NCBI GenBank assembly: GCA_018715345.1
Contig: DVLT01000056.1
Location: 1-34,888 of the forward strand
Direction of reading: 5' to 3'
Length of the DNA: 34,888 nt
From: Candidatus Onthocola gallistercoris
Lineage (GTDB): Bacteria; Bacillota; Clostridia; Lachnospirales; Lachnospiraceae
In this document: piece after piece, positions 16,578-26,500 of the stretch
How the letters are laid out: each line of letters opens with the position of its first letter
How positions within the stretch are numbered: position 1 is the stretch's first letter
The notes under the pieces: model-generated
What the model was told of the DNA's origin: nothing
Seen by the model: only the letters and a program-made list of their open reading frames with translations
The model's database searches: none
Program-made: the position numbers and the translations under genes

Positions 16578-17423
16578 GTGACCATAGAAAAAGTTATAAA
16601 TAATAATATCGTTTCTGCCGTTGATGATACAGGTACAGAGATCGTAGCCATGGGGCGGGGTCTGGGTTTTGGAGCAAAACCAGGCGACCGGATTAATGAG
16701 AAAAAGCTGGAGAAAGTATTTTATATCCAGAACCGGACAGTAGTGGAACAGCTGAAGGAATTGCTGGTGAATATGCCCGTGGAATATCTGGAAATGACCA
16801 ATGACATCGTGAATTTTGCCCAGTCGGAGATGAAACTTCAGCTGAACCAGAGTATATATGTAACTTTGTCAGACCATATCAATTTTGCCATTGCCCGACA
16901 CAAAGAGGGGATCTCACTGGAGAATGCGATCCTGTGGGAGATCAAGCGGTTCTACAAACAGGAATTTCGAGTGGGCGAGTATGCAGTACAAGTTTTAAAA
17001 GAACGGTTGGGTGTTCATTTTACGGAAGACGAGGCCGGCTTTATCGCCTTGCATTTTGTCAATGCGGAATATGGTACGAATATAAGCGATGCGGCCAATT
17101 TTCCCCAGATGCTGACAGATATACTGGATATTGTAAAACGGGAGATGCAGGTGGCGTTTGACGAAGAGTCGCTTCATTACGAGCGCTTTGTCACCCATAT
17201 CAAGTTTTTGATCCAGAGGATCTACAGAAAAGAGGTTCTGCAGGATGAAGAGGCGGAGATGGCCCAGATGTTCCGCAGGAAATATCCCAGGGAATATGAC
17301 TGCAGTCTGAAAGTTGCCAGTTATATTGAACAGGTAACGGGCAGCGAGATCTCAGAGGAGGAAAGGATGTATCTGCTGATCCACATTCGGCGGGTCCTGA
17401 TGGATGAATCCAGAAACAGTTAG
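16578..17423 (+). CDS. licT: BglG/LicT-family transcription antiterminator
   Basis: This gene encodes 281 residues from GTG 16578, with GGGGGAG at 16562-16568. An in-frame ATG at 16536 lies inside the terminator stem and is rejected. With this start the four regulatory histidines fall at 100, 159, 207 and 269, the same numbering as B. subtilis LicT. The order is an RNA-binding CAT domain (1-55), PRD1 (about 65-170) and PRD2 (about 171-275). HPr and EII phosphorylation of the PRDs couples activity to sugar uptake: active dimers bind the RAT and prevent termination. The gene is autoregulated by the RAT upstream and precedes a PTS transporter. Confidence 0.95.
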   Translation: MTIEKVINNNIVSAVDDTGTEIVAMGRGLGFGAKPGDRINEKKLEKVFYIQNRTVVEQLKELLVNMPVEYLEMTNDIVNFAQSEMKLQLNQSIYVTLSDHINFAIARHKEGISLENAILWEIKRFYKQEFRVGEYAVQVLKERLGVHFTEDEAGFIALHFVNAEYGTNISDAANFPQMLTDILDIVKREMQVAFDEESLHYERFVTHIKFLIQRIYRKEVLQDEEAEMAQMFRRKYPREYDCSLKVASYIEQVTGSEISEEERMYLLIHIRRVLMDESRNS

Positions 17424-17515
17424 ATAATGTACATCAATGAGATTTTAGCCGGAACAAAAAGGGCCGGATAAAATAAAAAGAGGGATTATAAATCATATCG
17501 AGGAGGGAAAAGAGT

Positions 17516-18958
17516 ATGATGCGTTACTTGCAAAGACTTGGTAAATCTCTTATGCTTCCGGTTGCTTGTCTTCCGGTGGCGGCTATTCTTCAGGGTATCG
17601 GTTACTGGATCGACCCGGTCGGCTGGGGCGCCAACAGCGTGATCGCTGCGTTCCTTTTAAAAGCCGGCGGATGTTTGATCGATCAGATGGCCATCCTGTT
17701 TGCCATCGGTGTGGCTGTGGGTATGTCTGATGACAATGACGGAACAGCAGGCCTGGCAGGTCTTGTTTCCTGGCTGATCACCACAACCGTACTGTCCACA
17801 TCATCTGTAGCGATGCTTCTTGGAATCGAAGAAGCAGCTGTAGATCCGGCGTTTTCCAAGATACAGACCCAGTTTATCGGTATCCTTTGTGGTCTGATCG
17901 CCGCAGCATGCTACAATAAGTTTAAAAACACAAAACTTCCGGATGCTTTTTCGTTCTTCAGCGGAAAACGCTGCGTTGCCATCGTGACCGCAGGAGCATC
18001 CTGTATTTCCACATTGATCCTGTTTTTCGTATGGCCGGTGATCTACAATGCCCTTGTATCTTTCGGCGAGATGATCATGGGACTTGGCGCTGTAGGCGCA
18101 GGTATTTACGGCTTCTTCAACCGTCTGCTCATCCCCTTCGGTCTGCATCACGCATTGAACTCCGTATTCTGGTTTGATGTGGCAGGAATCAACGACATCG
18201 GTAAATTCTGGGGCAATGCAGCCGGCGGTGTTCTGGGACAGACGGGTATGTATATGTCCGGTTTCTTCCCGGTTATGATGTTCGGTCTTCCGGCAGCGGC
18301 TCTGGCTATGTACCACACAGCAAAGAAATCCAGAAAGAAGATTGCGGCAGGTCTGCTCATTTCCGTTGCGTTTGCGTCCTTCTTTAATGGTGTTACTGAG
18401 CCTCTGGAATTCTCCTTCATGTTCCTTGCGCCGGTCCTTTATGTGATCCACGCGCTGCTGACAGGCGTTTCCATGGCTGTTGTAGCCCTGCTTCCGGCCC
18501 GTGCTGGCTTTAACTTCTCTGCCGGCCTCATTGACTTGGTGCTGAGTTTTAAAGCGCCGTTTGCCTTGAATCCGTGGATGCTGATCCCCATCGGTCTTGT
18601 TGTCGGCGTTATTTATTACGTTATCTTCCGTGTTGTCATCGTGGCCATGGATCTTAAGACTCCGGGACGTGAAGATGAGGACGAGAATGAGACAAAAGTC
18701 CAGTTGGCCAACAATGACTATACTGAAGTGGCCAAGATCGTGCTGGAAGGTATTGGCGGACCGTCCAATGTGGCATCCGTTGACAATTGCATCACAAGAC
18801 TGCGTCTGGAAGTAAAAGACTACACGAAGGTTAATGAAAGCAAGATCAAATCTGCCGGTGTAGCTGGCGTCATCCGTCCGAGTAAGACCGCTGTCCAGGT
18901 CATCATCGGAACGAAGGTACAGTTTGTGGCAGATGAATTTAAAAAGCTTTGTAAATAA
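17516..18958 (+). CDS. PTS N-acetylglucosamine/glucose-type EIICB
   Basis: This gene encodes 480 residues from ATG 17516 with AGGAGGG at 17501-17507. The EIIC membrane domain (about 1-375) closely follows the pattern of E. coli NagE: RLGKSLMLPVACLPVAAIL at the start, NRLLIPFGLHHALN, MYMSGFFPVMMFGLPAAALAMY and GVTEPLEFSFMFLAP. The EIIB domain (about 400-480) has the phosphorylated Cys425 in the NCITRLRL motif. There is no EIIA domain, so EIIA must come from elsewhere. It imports and phosphorylates a hexose at the cytoplasmic membrane; GlcNAc is the best guess from similarity, glucose the alternative. It is 92 bases after licT, which presumably controls it and is controlled by its EIIB. Confidence 0.92.
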   Translation: MMRYLQRLGKSLMLPVACLPVAAILQGIGYWIDPVGWGANSVIAAFLLKAGGCLIDQMAILFAIGVAVGMSDDNDGTAGLAGLVSWLITTTVLSTSSVAMLLGIEEAAVDPAFSKIQTQFIGILCGLIAAACYNKFKNTKLPDAFSFFSGKRCVAIVTAGASCISTLILFFVWPVIYNALVSFGEMIMGLGAVGAGIYGFFNRLLIPFGLHHALNSVFWFDVAGINDIGKFWGNAAGGVLGQTGMYMSGFFPVMMFGLPAAALAMYHTAKKSRKKIAAGLLISVAFASFFNGVTEPLEFSFMFLAPVLYVIHALLTGVSMAVVALLPARAGFNFSAGLIDLVLSFKAPFALNPWMLIPIGLVVGVIYYVIFRVVIVAMDLKTPGREDEDENETKVQLANNDYTEVAKIVLEGIGGPSNVASVDNCITRLRLEVKDYTKVNESKIKSAGVAGVIRPSKTAVQVIIGTKVQFVADEFKKLCK

Positions 18959-18980
18959 ACAATATTAAATAATCCCTATG

Positions 18981-19008
18981 AAAAGGCCGCATATCATGCG
19001 GCCTTTTT
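18981..19008 (+). terminator. Intrinsic terminator between PTS gene and cutC
   Basis: AAAAGGCCGCAT and ATGCGGCCTTTTT form a perfect stem with a three-base loop and T run. It should stop most transcripts, so cutC downstream depends on readthrough or on its own promoter, which I could not identify. Confidence 0.92.
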
Positions 19009-19035
19009 AACAATAAGGATATGGGAGGAAAAGAT

Positions 19036-19779
19036 ATGAGGTCCACACTTGAAGTATGTGTCGATAGTACACTTTCAGCAGTCGCGGCCCAGGAAGGAGG
19101 CGCTGACCGGATCGAGCTGTGTTCCGATCTGATCATCGGCGGCATCACGCCAGGGCACATTTTGGCAAAGCAGATAAAGGATCGGATAAGCATTCCGATA
19201 CGGGCTCTGATCCGTCCAAGATTCGGCGATTTTTGCTATAATGAGGATGAATTTTCCATCATGTTGGAAGAAATCCGCCATTTCCGTAAGCTGGGAGTAT
19301 CCGGTGTTGTGACAGGTATCCTGAAGCCGGATGGGAATATGGATATGGAGCGGATGAAGAAACTGAAAGAAGCCGCAGGGGATATGGATTTTGCCATCCA
19401 CCGGGCATTTGATATGTCAAAAGATCCTTTTAAAGCTATGGAAGATGCGGTCACCCTTGGCGCTGTGACGATCTTGACAAGCGGCCAGGAAGCATCAGCC
19501 TGGATGGGACGGGAACTTTTAAAACAGTTGGTGGAAGAAAGCAACGGAAGGATCGAGATCATGGCGGGAGGCGGCATTGATGGAAAACAGATCCGGGAAC
19601 TGGCGGCTTATACCGGTTTGACAGCTTTTCATATGTCTGGCAAGGTCAATATGGACAGTCGGATGGTATTCAGGCGCAACGGTATCAATATGGGACTTCC
19701 GGGTTTTGATGAATACCACATTTGGCAGACAGAGGCGGATAAGATCCGCTGCGCGGCTGATCAGATAAAAAATGTATGA
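19036..19779 (+). CDS. cutC: CutC-family TIM-barrel protein
   Basis: This gene encodes 247 residues from ATG 19036, with GGGAGG at 19023-19028; the ATG at 19021 lies before that site. CutC signatures are clear: LEVCVDSTLSAVAAQEGGADRIELCSDLIIGGITPG at the N-terminus (read as one continuous block), IRALIRPRFGDFCYNEDE, GVVTGILKPDGNMD, AIHRAFDM and a GGGI phosphate-binding-like turn. The family is named for copper homeostasis in E. coli, but its biochemical role is not settled. The barrel with a C-terminal phosphate-binding motif and the position after a sugar PTS gene are at least as compatible with a sugar-phosphate role. A terminator separates it from the PTS gene. Confidence 0.9.
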   Translation: MRSTLEVCVDSTLSAVAAQEGGADRIELCSDLIIGGITPGHILAKQIKDRISIPIRALIRPRFGDFCYNEDEFSIMLEEIRHFRKLGVSGVVTGILKPDGNMDMERMKKLKEAAGDMDFAIHRAFDMSKDPFKAMEDAVTLGAVTILTSGQEASAWMGRELLKQLVEESNGRIEIMAGGGIDGKQIRELAAYTGLTAFHMSGKVNMDSRMVFRRNGINMGLPGFDEYHIWQTEADKIRCAADQIKNV

Positions 19780-19810
19780 TAAAATCCGGATCCGAAATAA
19801 AAATTTTTTA

Positions 19811-19839
19811 TTGACAATTTTATTTCAAAGGAATATACT
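19811..19839 (+). promoter_or_regulatory. Sigma-A promoter of the riboswitch-ATPase unit
   Basis: TTGACA at 19811-19816, a 17-base spacer and TATACT at 19834-19839. The predicted start near 19846 is exactly where the riboswitch P1 stem begins. Confidence 0.9.
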
Positions 19840-19845
19840 AATGAT

Positions 19846-19978
19846 CAAATAAAGGGGAGTAACTGGCACGTACGTGTTTGCGATGTCGTCAGTACGATGA
19901 TCGATTCATCCGTATCGCAATGAAATAGTGAGACTTTTATTGCCAATAATATTATTGTGCAATAAAGGTCTTTTTTTA
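19846..19978 (+). ncRNA. yybP-ykoY (Mn2+) riboswitch with terminator
   Basis: The conserved AAAGGGGAGTA (from 19851) and the later TGAGACTTTTATTG (about 19928-19942) are the two hallmark segments of this class. Between them TGCGAT and ATCGCA form an internal stem. P1 can form from AATAAAGG (19848-19855) with CTTTTATT (19934-19941). The same CTTTTATT is the 5' arm of an intrinsic terminator whose 3' arm (19961-19968) repeats AATAAAGG exactly, followed by seven T. Metal-bound aptamer should therefore hold P1, free the terminator arm and switch the downstream cation ATPase on. Mn2+ specificity is established for the class. Confidence 0.88.
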
Positions 19979-20049
19979 TTACATGAAAAGCCTGTTCCCT
20001 ATGTGATAAAAACGCTCCATTATTGCACAGGTCAAAAGGAGGATTCATT

Positions 20050-22665
20050 ATGACGAAAGAGTATTATCAAATGTCGGCACAAGAAGTGCAGATGCAGATC
20101 AATCAGAGTAAAGAGCCTTTGACAGATGCTCAGATCCAAGAACGTCAGGAAAAGTACGGTCCAAATGAACTGGTGGAAGGTAAAAGGAAAAGCATATTCC
20201 AGATATTTGCAGGACAGTTCAAAGATTTTCTTGTGATCATCCTGATCATTGCAGCCATCATATCTGCATTTTTAGGTAACGGTGAGAGCGCAGCTGTTAT
20301 TTTGATCGTTGTTCTGATCAATGCGGTCCTGGGAACCGTACAGACGGTCAAAGCAGCCCAGTCGCTGGATAGTCTGAAACAGATGTCCGCGCCGGAAGCA
20401 AAGGTACACCGCCAGGGCAGTGTGATCCCGATACCCTCATCTCAGGTGACCGTTGGTGACATTGTTTCTTTGGAAGCCGGTGACTATATTCCGGCAGACG
20501 GGCGTATACTGGAATGTGCAAGTCTAAAAACCGATGAAAGCGCCTTGACCGGCGAAAGTATCAGTGTGGAAAAGAATGTGGATCCCATAGACAAAGAAGC
20601 GCCATTGGGCGACCGGAAGAACATGGTTTATTCTGGAAGCTTTGTCACATATGGCCGGGCAACATTTATCGTTACGGACATTGGCATGAACACGGAAGTG
20701 GGCAAGATCGCCAGCCTGTTGAAAACCGCTTCTGAGAAAAAGACTCCTCTTCAGGTCAGCCTGGATCAGTTTGGTCAGAAGCTCTCCGTCATCATCCTGA
20801 TCTTTTGTGCTATCCTGTTTGGTGTGAATGTCCTTCAGGGTGGAGATATAGCAGACGCGTTTCTATTTGCGGTGGCTCTGGCAGTGGCAGCCATACCGGA
20901 AGCCCTCAGTTCCATCGTGACCATTGTACTTTCCTTCGGAACACAAAAAATGGCCAAAGAAAACGCCATCATCCGAAAACTGCAGGCAGTGGAAGGATTG
21001 GGAAGCGTTTCTGTCATCTGTTCGGATAAGACAGGCACACTGACCCAGAACAAGATGACTGTGGAACAGTATTATGTGGATGGCAAAGTGATCCCTGCTG
21101 AAAAGGTTACTCCGGATCATCCGGAAGAAAGCCGGCTGATGCTTTACAGTATCCTTTGTAATGATGCTGTGATCACAGATGGGGTGGAAGTGGGGGATCC
21201 TACAGAGACAGCCCTTGTCAGTCTGGCCGAGAAGAAAGGCTGGAATACAGAATCGGTACGGCAGGATATACCAAGGGAAGGAGAAAATCCCTTTGACAGC
21301 GATCGGAAACTGATGTCTGTAAAATGTACTGTGGACGGCAGGACGGTGATGATCGTCAAAGGCGCAGTGGATGTGATGCTGGGCCGAACAGACCGGATCG
21401 GCGAAAAAGAAGCAGTACGGGCACTTACGGATAAAGACCGTCAAGCCATTGAAAAACAAAATGATACATTCTCCCGCTCTGGACTCCGAGTACTGGCATT
21501 TGGATGTCGGGAAGTGGATAAAGAACATACATTGACTTTTGAGGATGAAAACAACCTGACCTTTATCGGGCTGATCGCCATGATGGATCCGCCTCGGGAA
21601 GAATCAAAAGCTGCGGTTGAAGCCTGCAAGAGGGCGGGTATCCGGCCTGTGATGATCACCGGCGACCACAAGGTGACCGCGTCTGCCATAGCGGGACGGA
21701 TCGGTATTCTGGAAGATGGGATGCAGGCTTGTGAAGGAGCGGATATTGACAATATGTCCGATGAAGAATTGAAAGACTTTGTGGACAAAGTGGCGGTTTA
21801 TGCCCGGGTTTCACCGGAACATAAGATACGTATCGTACGGGCATGGCAGGAGCGGGACAACATCGTTGCCATGACCGGCGACGGTGTGAACGATGCCCCT
21901 GCGTTAAAGCAGGCGGATATCGGCGTGGCCATGGGCATCACCGGAAGTGAAGTGGCAAAGGACGCAGCAGCCATGGTATTGACGGACGATAATTTTGCGA
22001 CCATTGTCAAGGCAGTGGAAAACGGCCGGAATATGTACAGAAATATCACCCATTCCATACAATTCCTTTTATCGGGGAACTTCGGAGCGATCCTTGCTGT
22101 GCTGTATGCTTCCCTGGCGGGGCTTCCGGTACCTTTTGCGCCGGTACATCTGTTGTTTATCAACCTGCTCACCGATAGTTTGCCAGCCATTGCACTGGGT
22201 CTGGAACCCCATGATCCGGCTGTGATGAATGAAAAGCCAAGGTCAAAAGATGCTTCCATCCTCAATGGCAGTTTCTTGAGCAAGATCGGCCTGGAAGGAT
22301 TGTGTATCGGTATCACTTCCATGATCGCATTTTATATCGGTTACCAGGGTGGCAACAGCTTGCTTGCCAGTACGATGGCTTTCGGCACCTTATGTACAGC
22401 CAGACTGATGCATGGTTTTAACTGTAAATCCGACAGGCCGGTACTATTTACCCGTCGTTTTTTCAACAATAAATACTTGATCGGCGCTTTCATCCTGGGA
22501 TTGGCGCTGATCACTCTGGTCATGCTGCTGCCGGCGCTGCAGGGGGTTTTCCAGGTTCAGTCTCTCACAGCAGGCCAACTGTTTACAGTGTACGGTCTGG
22601 CCTTTGTCAATATCCCGGTCATCCAGCTGCTCAAAGCCATCCGGGATAAAGTAAAGAAAGTATGA
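20050..22665 (+). CDS. P-type cation-transporting ATPase (Mn2+/Ca2+ type)
   Basis: This gene encodes 871 residues from ATG 20050, with AAAGGAGG at 20036-20042; a TTG at 20023 is less likely. It is a full P2A-type pump: actuator TGES at 167-170, phosphorylated Asp326 in DKTGTLT, KGA in the nucleotide domain and TGDGVNDAP hinge. Ion-site residues resemble one of the two SERCA sites: Glu284 in M4 (PEAL), Asn677 in M5, and Asn705 and Asp709 in M6 (NLLTD). The M5 Glu of SERCA site I is missing, as in single-ion Mn2+/Ca2+ pumps such as PMR1. The Mn2+ riboswitch upstream makes Mn2+ export the best-supported role, similar to YoaB of Lactococcus; Ca2+ cannot be excluded. Confidence 0.92.
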   Translation: MTKEYYQMSAQEVQMQINQSKEPLTDAQIQERQEKYGPNELVEGKRKSIFQIFAGQFKDFLVIILIIAAIISAFLGNGESAAVILIVVLINAVLGTVQTVKAAQSLDSLKQMSAPEAKVHRQGSVIPIPSSQVTVGDIVSLEAGDYIPADGRILECASLKTDESALTGESISVEKNVDPIDKEAPLGDRKNMVYSGSFVTYGRATFIVTDIGMNTEVGKIASLLKTASEKKTPLQVSLDQFGQKLSVIILIFCAILFGVNVLQGGDIADAFLFAVALAVAAIPEALSSIVTIVLSFGTQKMAKENAIIRKLQAVEGLGSVSVICSDKTGTLTQNKMTVEQYYVDGKVIPAEKVTPDHPEESRLMLYSILCNDAVITDGVEVGDPTETALVSLAEKKGWNTESVRQDIPREGENPFDSDRKLMSVKCTVDGRTVMIVKGAVDVMLGRTDRIGEKEAVRALTDKDRQAIEKQNDTFSRSGLRVLAFGCREVDKEHTLTFEDENNLTFIGLIAMMDPPREESKAAVEACKRAGIRPVMITGDHKVTASAIAGRIGILEDGMQACEGADIDNMSDEELKDFVDKVAVYARVSPEHKIRIVRAWQERDNIVAMTGDGVNDAPALKQADIGVAMGITGSEVAKDAAAMVLTDDNFATIVKAVENGRNMYRNITHSIQFLLSGNFGAILAVLYASLAGLPVPFAPVHLLFINLLTDSLPAIALGLEPHDPAVMNEKPRSKDASILNGSFLSKIGLEGLCIGITSMIAFYIGYQGGNSLLASTMAFGTLCTARLMHGFNCKSDRPVLFTRRFFNNKYLIGAFILGLALITLVMLLPALQGVFQVQSLTAGQLFTVYGLAFVNIPVIQLLKAIRDKVKKV

Positions 22666-22724
22666 AAGGATACCTCTGATCTAGACTTTAAAGATATATT
22701 CTGTAAAACAAGATAAAGACAGCA

Positions 22725-22753
22725 TTGACAGTTGATTTGAAGTCAATTATAAT
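22725..22753 (+). promoter_or_regulatory. Consensus sigma-A promoter of the tetR-ABC operon
   Basis: TTGACA at 22725-22730, exactly 17 bases, then TATAAT at 22748-22753: a perfect consensus promoter. The -10 box sits at the centre of a 40-bp palindrome, so a bound repressor would block it fully. Confidence 0.93.
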
Positions 22754-22769
22754 TGACTTCAAATCAACT
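22730..22769. promoter_or_regulatory. 40-bp perfect palindrome, TetR operator
   Basis: Bases 22730-22749 and 22750-22769 are exact reverse complements with no central gap (AGTTGATTTGAAGTCAATTA is the left arm). Each arm also contains TTGA...TCAA, so two dimers could bind in register. It covers the whole spacer and -10 box and precedes the regulator gene by about 20 bases. Confidence 0.92.
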
Positions 22770-22790
22770 ATTTTGTATAGGGAGGATTTT

Positions 22791-23501
22791 ATGGCGAAAC
22801 GGGCGATGACGGAAGAAGCAAAACTTATGAAGGCCAATGCGATTCTGGATCAGGCGGCGCAACTGCTTCTCAAGACAGATTATGAAAAGATCAAGATGAC
22901 CGAACTGGCAAAAAGTCTCGGGTTATCCAATGGTATCTTATATGTCTATTTTAAGACGAAGGAAACGTTGTTTTTGCGCCTTTTATGGCGGGAGTACGAA
23001 AAACGGCTGGATTATCTGATATCCTTGACGCAACATACCCGTATACGGGACTTTGACGATGTGAGCCGGCTTCTTTTGGAAGAATTGGAGTATCTTGTGG
23101 ATCAAAATCCTCTTTACATAAAGCTGGAGGCCATGCGCTCGGTCATATTTGAAAAAAAGGCGGATATCCATGTGGTTGGGGAACTGAAAAAATTGCTTTT
23201 TGAGAAACTATCCCAGTGGTCTGCGGATATTGAAGCAAAAGGTATTCTGACAAAGGATGAGTTGTTGGACATCTTTTTTAAAGAATCGGCGATGATCATC
23301 GGATGCAGTCACATCTCCACAGCCTGCCAGAATATGGAAGAGAATGTCCGAAGTCTGGGACTGCACGAATTTCGCCGAGATTTTAAAAAAGATGTTATGG
23401 ATTGTATGACCTGTTATCTGAGGGGACTGAAGGCAGAACATGATCAAACAAACAGGGATAATATGCAGAATGTAAAGGAGAGTATGTATGCTTCAGGTTA
23501 A
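22791..23501 (+). CDS. TetR-family transcriptional regulator
   Basis: This gene encodes 236 residues from ATG 22791 with GGGAGG at 22780-22785; the longer frame beginning at 22725 runs through the promoter and is rejected. The N-terminal helix-turn-helix is typical: ILDQAAQLLLKTDYEKIKMTELAKSLGLS read as helices 1-3, then NGILYVYFKTKETLFL. The rest is an all-helical ligand domain of the TetR_C class used by regulators of exporters. It overlaps the following ABC transporter gene by 14 bases, so both are co-translated. It probably represses this operon through the 40-bp palindrome upstream and is released by a transporter substrate. Confidence 0.92.
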   Translation: MAKRAMTEEAKLMKANAILDQAAQLLLKTDYEKIKMTELAKSLGLSNGILYVYFKTKETLFLRLLWREYEKRLDYLISLTQHTRIRDFDDVSRLLLEELEYLVDQNPLYIKLEAMRSVIFEKKADIHVVGELKKLLFEKLSQWSADIEAKGILTKDELLDIFFKESAMIIGCSHISTACQNMEENVRSLGLHEFRRDFKKDVMDCMTCYLRGLKAEHDQTNRDNMQNVKESMYASG

Positions 23502-26500
23502 ACGTATCTTTAAAGAGTATAAAACGGGAAATCTGGTCCAAAAAGTTTTAAACGGCGTCAGCCTGAATCTGCGGGACAACGAATTTGTGGCTATTTTAGG
23601 CCCCAGCGGTTCAGGAAAGACTACTCTCTTGAATATCATCGGCGGTCTGGATCGGTATGACAGCGGGGACCTGATCATCAATGGTATTTCGACAAAGAAG
23701 TATAAGGACAGGGACTGGGATTCCTACAGAAATCATACGATCGGTTTTGTTTTCCAGAGCTATAATCTGATTCCCCATCAGACGATTCTGTCCAATGTGG
23801 AATTGGCTCTGACTATTTCCGGGATAACCAAAAGTGAACGTAAAAAACGGGCTGCAAAGGCTTTGGAAGAAGTGGGACTGGGAGATCAGCTCCATAAAAG
23901 ACCCAGTCAGATGTCCGGCGGACAGATGCAGCGGGTGGCCATTGCCCGCGCGTTGGTCAACAATCCGGATATCCTGCTGGCTGATGAGCCCACGGGCGCC
24001 CTGGACAGTGATACGAGCATCCAGGTTATGGAATTGCTTCAAGAGGTGGCAAAAGATCGGCTGGTGGTCATGGTTACCCATAATCCGGAACTGGCGGACG
24101 CTTATGCCACCCGTATCGTAAAATTGCGGGATGGTCAGATCCAGTCTGATTCGGATCCTTATGAAATTGATGAGGCATCCCTTGAGGAACCGGAGCATAA
24201 GAATATGGGAAAGGCATCCATGTCTTTTTTGACAGCCCTTTCCCTCAGTTTTAATAATCTGAGAACGAAAAAAGCCCGGACACTCCTGACTTCCTTTGCA
24301 GGTTCCATCGGTATCATCGGGATTGCCTTGATCTTATCTTTGTCCAATGGGGTCAACCAGTATATCCAATCGGTGGAAGAGGATACGTTATCTGAATATC
24401 CTCTTGAAATACAAAGTACCGGTATCAACCTGTCGTCCATGATATCCGGCGAGACCGGCGGAGAGGATGGCAGCGATTCGGGCGATGTGAAAGTTCGCCA
24501 GGTGATAAGCGGTATGTTTTCCACCATGGATTCCAATGACCTGGAATCCTTAAAGAACTATCTGGACAGCGGCGAAAGCGGGATCGGGCAATATGCAAAT
24601 GCTGTGGAATATGCTTATAATGTGACTCCCAGGATCTATCGGGTGGAGGATGATGGAGTCCGTCAGGTGAATCCGGACACTTCTTTTGAAGCGTTGGGTC
24701 TTGGCGCCTCTTCCGGTTCCAACAGCCTGATGTCCATGGCCATGAGTACAAATGTGTTTTATGAAATGCCGGAGAACACCCAGTTGTTTGAAGGACAATA
24801 TGATATTAAGGCAGGCCGGTGGCCGCAAAATTATGATGAATGCGTGCTGGTCCTCACACCAGACGGCAGTATCACCGACTTTATGCTGTACACTTTGGGC
24901 CTGAGAGATTCGGTGGAACTGGATGATATGATCCAGCAGTTTATCGATGAAGAAGATATTGATACGCCCACAGACACCCGGTCCTATTCCTATGACGAGA
25001 TACTGGGTATCACATTTAAACTGGTCAACAATGCGGATCTTTATCAGTACGACAGTGAATATGGAGTGTGGACAGATAAATCTGAAGATGAAGAATATGT
25101 GGAAGAGTTGGTGAAGAACGGGGAAGATCTGACGATCGTGGGCGTTGTCCAGCCATCGGAGGATGCCAGTGCCAGTCTGTTAAGTTCAGGCATCGGCTAT
25201 CCGGCTTCCCTTGTGGAACATGTTGCCCAGCAGGCGGAGAATAGTGAGATCGTAAAAGCCCAGCTTCAGGATCCCCAGACCAATGTATTTACCGGAGAAG
25301 CTTTTGGTTCCGATGAAGGACAGGGAAGCTTTGACATGGAGTCTTTGTTCACCGTTGACACAGAAGCCTTCCAAAATGCCTTTCATTTTGATCCGGACGG
25401 ACTTATGGACAGTTTTGCCGGTTCCATGAATCTGGATGCGGAGAATGTGGACCTTTCCGGTATGATCGATCTGAGCGGTATTTCTCTGGACTTGCCGGAT
25501 TCGTCCCAGATCGATCTGGGAAGTCTGATAGACAGCCTGGATCTGACGGTTTCTGCAGAGGGACTCCGGCAGATGGCTTCCGATCTGATGAACGGTTACC
25601 AGCAATATGCGGCTTCCCACCCGGAGGCGGATCTGACCCGGTTAAACGATGCCTTTGCAGCCTATCTGTCCACTCCGGAAGCTCAGGAGATATTAGCCAG
25701 ACATATCAGTGGGATCATACAGTCCGGCGGTGGAGCGAATATATCATCGGGGCAGCTCCAGACGCTTGTCAGTGATGTGATGAGCGGCTTCCAGGAATAT
25801 GCCCTTGCCAATGATTATACGGATCCCAGCCGGTTTTCCGAATATCTGGCCATGTACCTGGCCACACCTCAGGCGCAGCAGATCTTGGCCAACTGGGCTT
25901 CCCAGCTTCTGCCAGACGTGGGGGATATCACCATTTCATCCGATCAGCTTCAGGCGTTGGCCGATGAACTGGCAGCCGGATACCAAAGTTATGCTGTAGC
26001 CAATGGATATCCGGATCCATCCAAAATCGGAGAGTATCTGGCGGACTATCTGAATACTTCAGAGGCCGGTCAGATCATGTCAGATAGTCTGGCAGCCATT
26101 GTAAATGTGGATGATCTGGAGCAGCAGATCGGCGCATCCATTGAAAACTATATGCGGCAAACCATGTCCGCCTACAGTCAGGCGTTGGGTCAGACCTTGG
26201 AGAGTCAGATGACTTCAGCCATGCAGCAGATCATGGATCAGATCAGCTCAAGTCTCCAGTCTGGCATGCAGCAGGCTGCGTCCCAACTGGGCGATACCAT
26301 GGGCAGCGCCCTCAGCATCGATGCGGCGGCGTTTTCGGATGTGGTCCAGGTGAACATGGACAGTGATGAATTGACAGAACTTCTCATGTCCCTGTCATCC
26401 ACACGAAATGCAACGTATGAGAGCAATCTCCAGACGTTGGGCTATGTGGATTTCGCCGTGCCGACGACCATATCCATCTATCCGAAAGACTTTGAAAGCA

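Noticed and set aside
19871-19885. CACGTACGTG palindrome as a protein operator
   Set aside because: It falls inside the folded riboswitch aptamer and is better explained as an RNA stem or chance.
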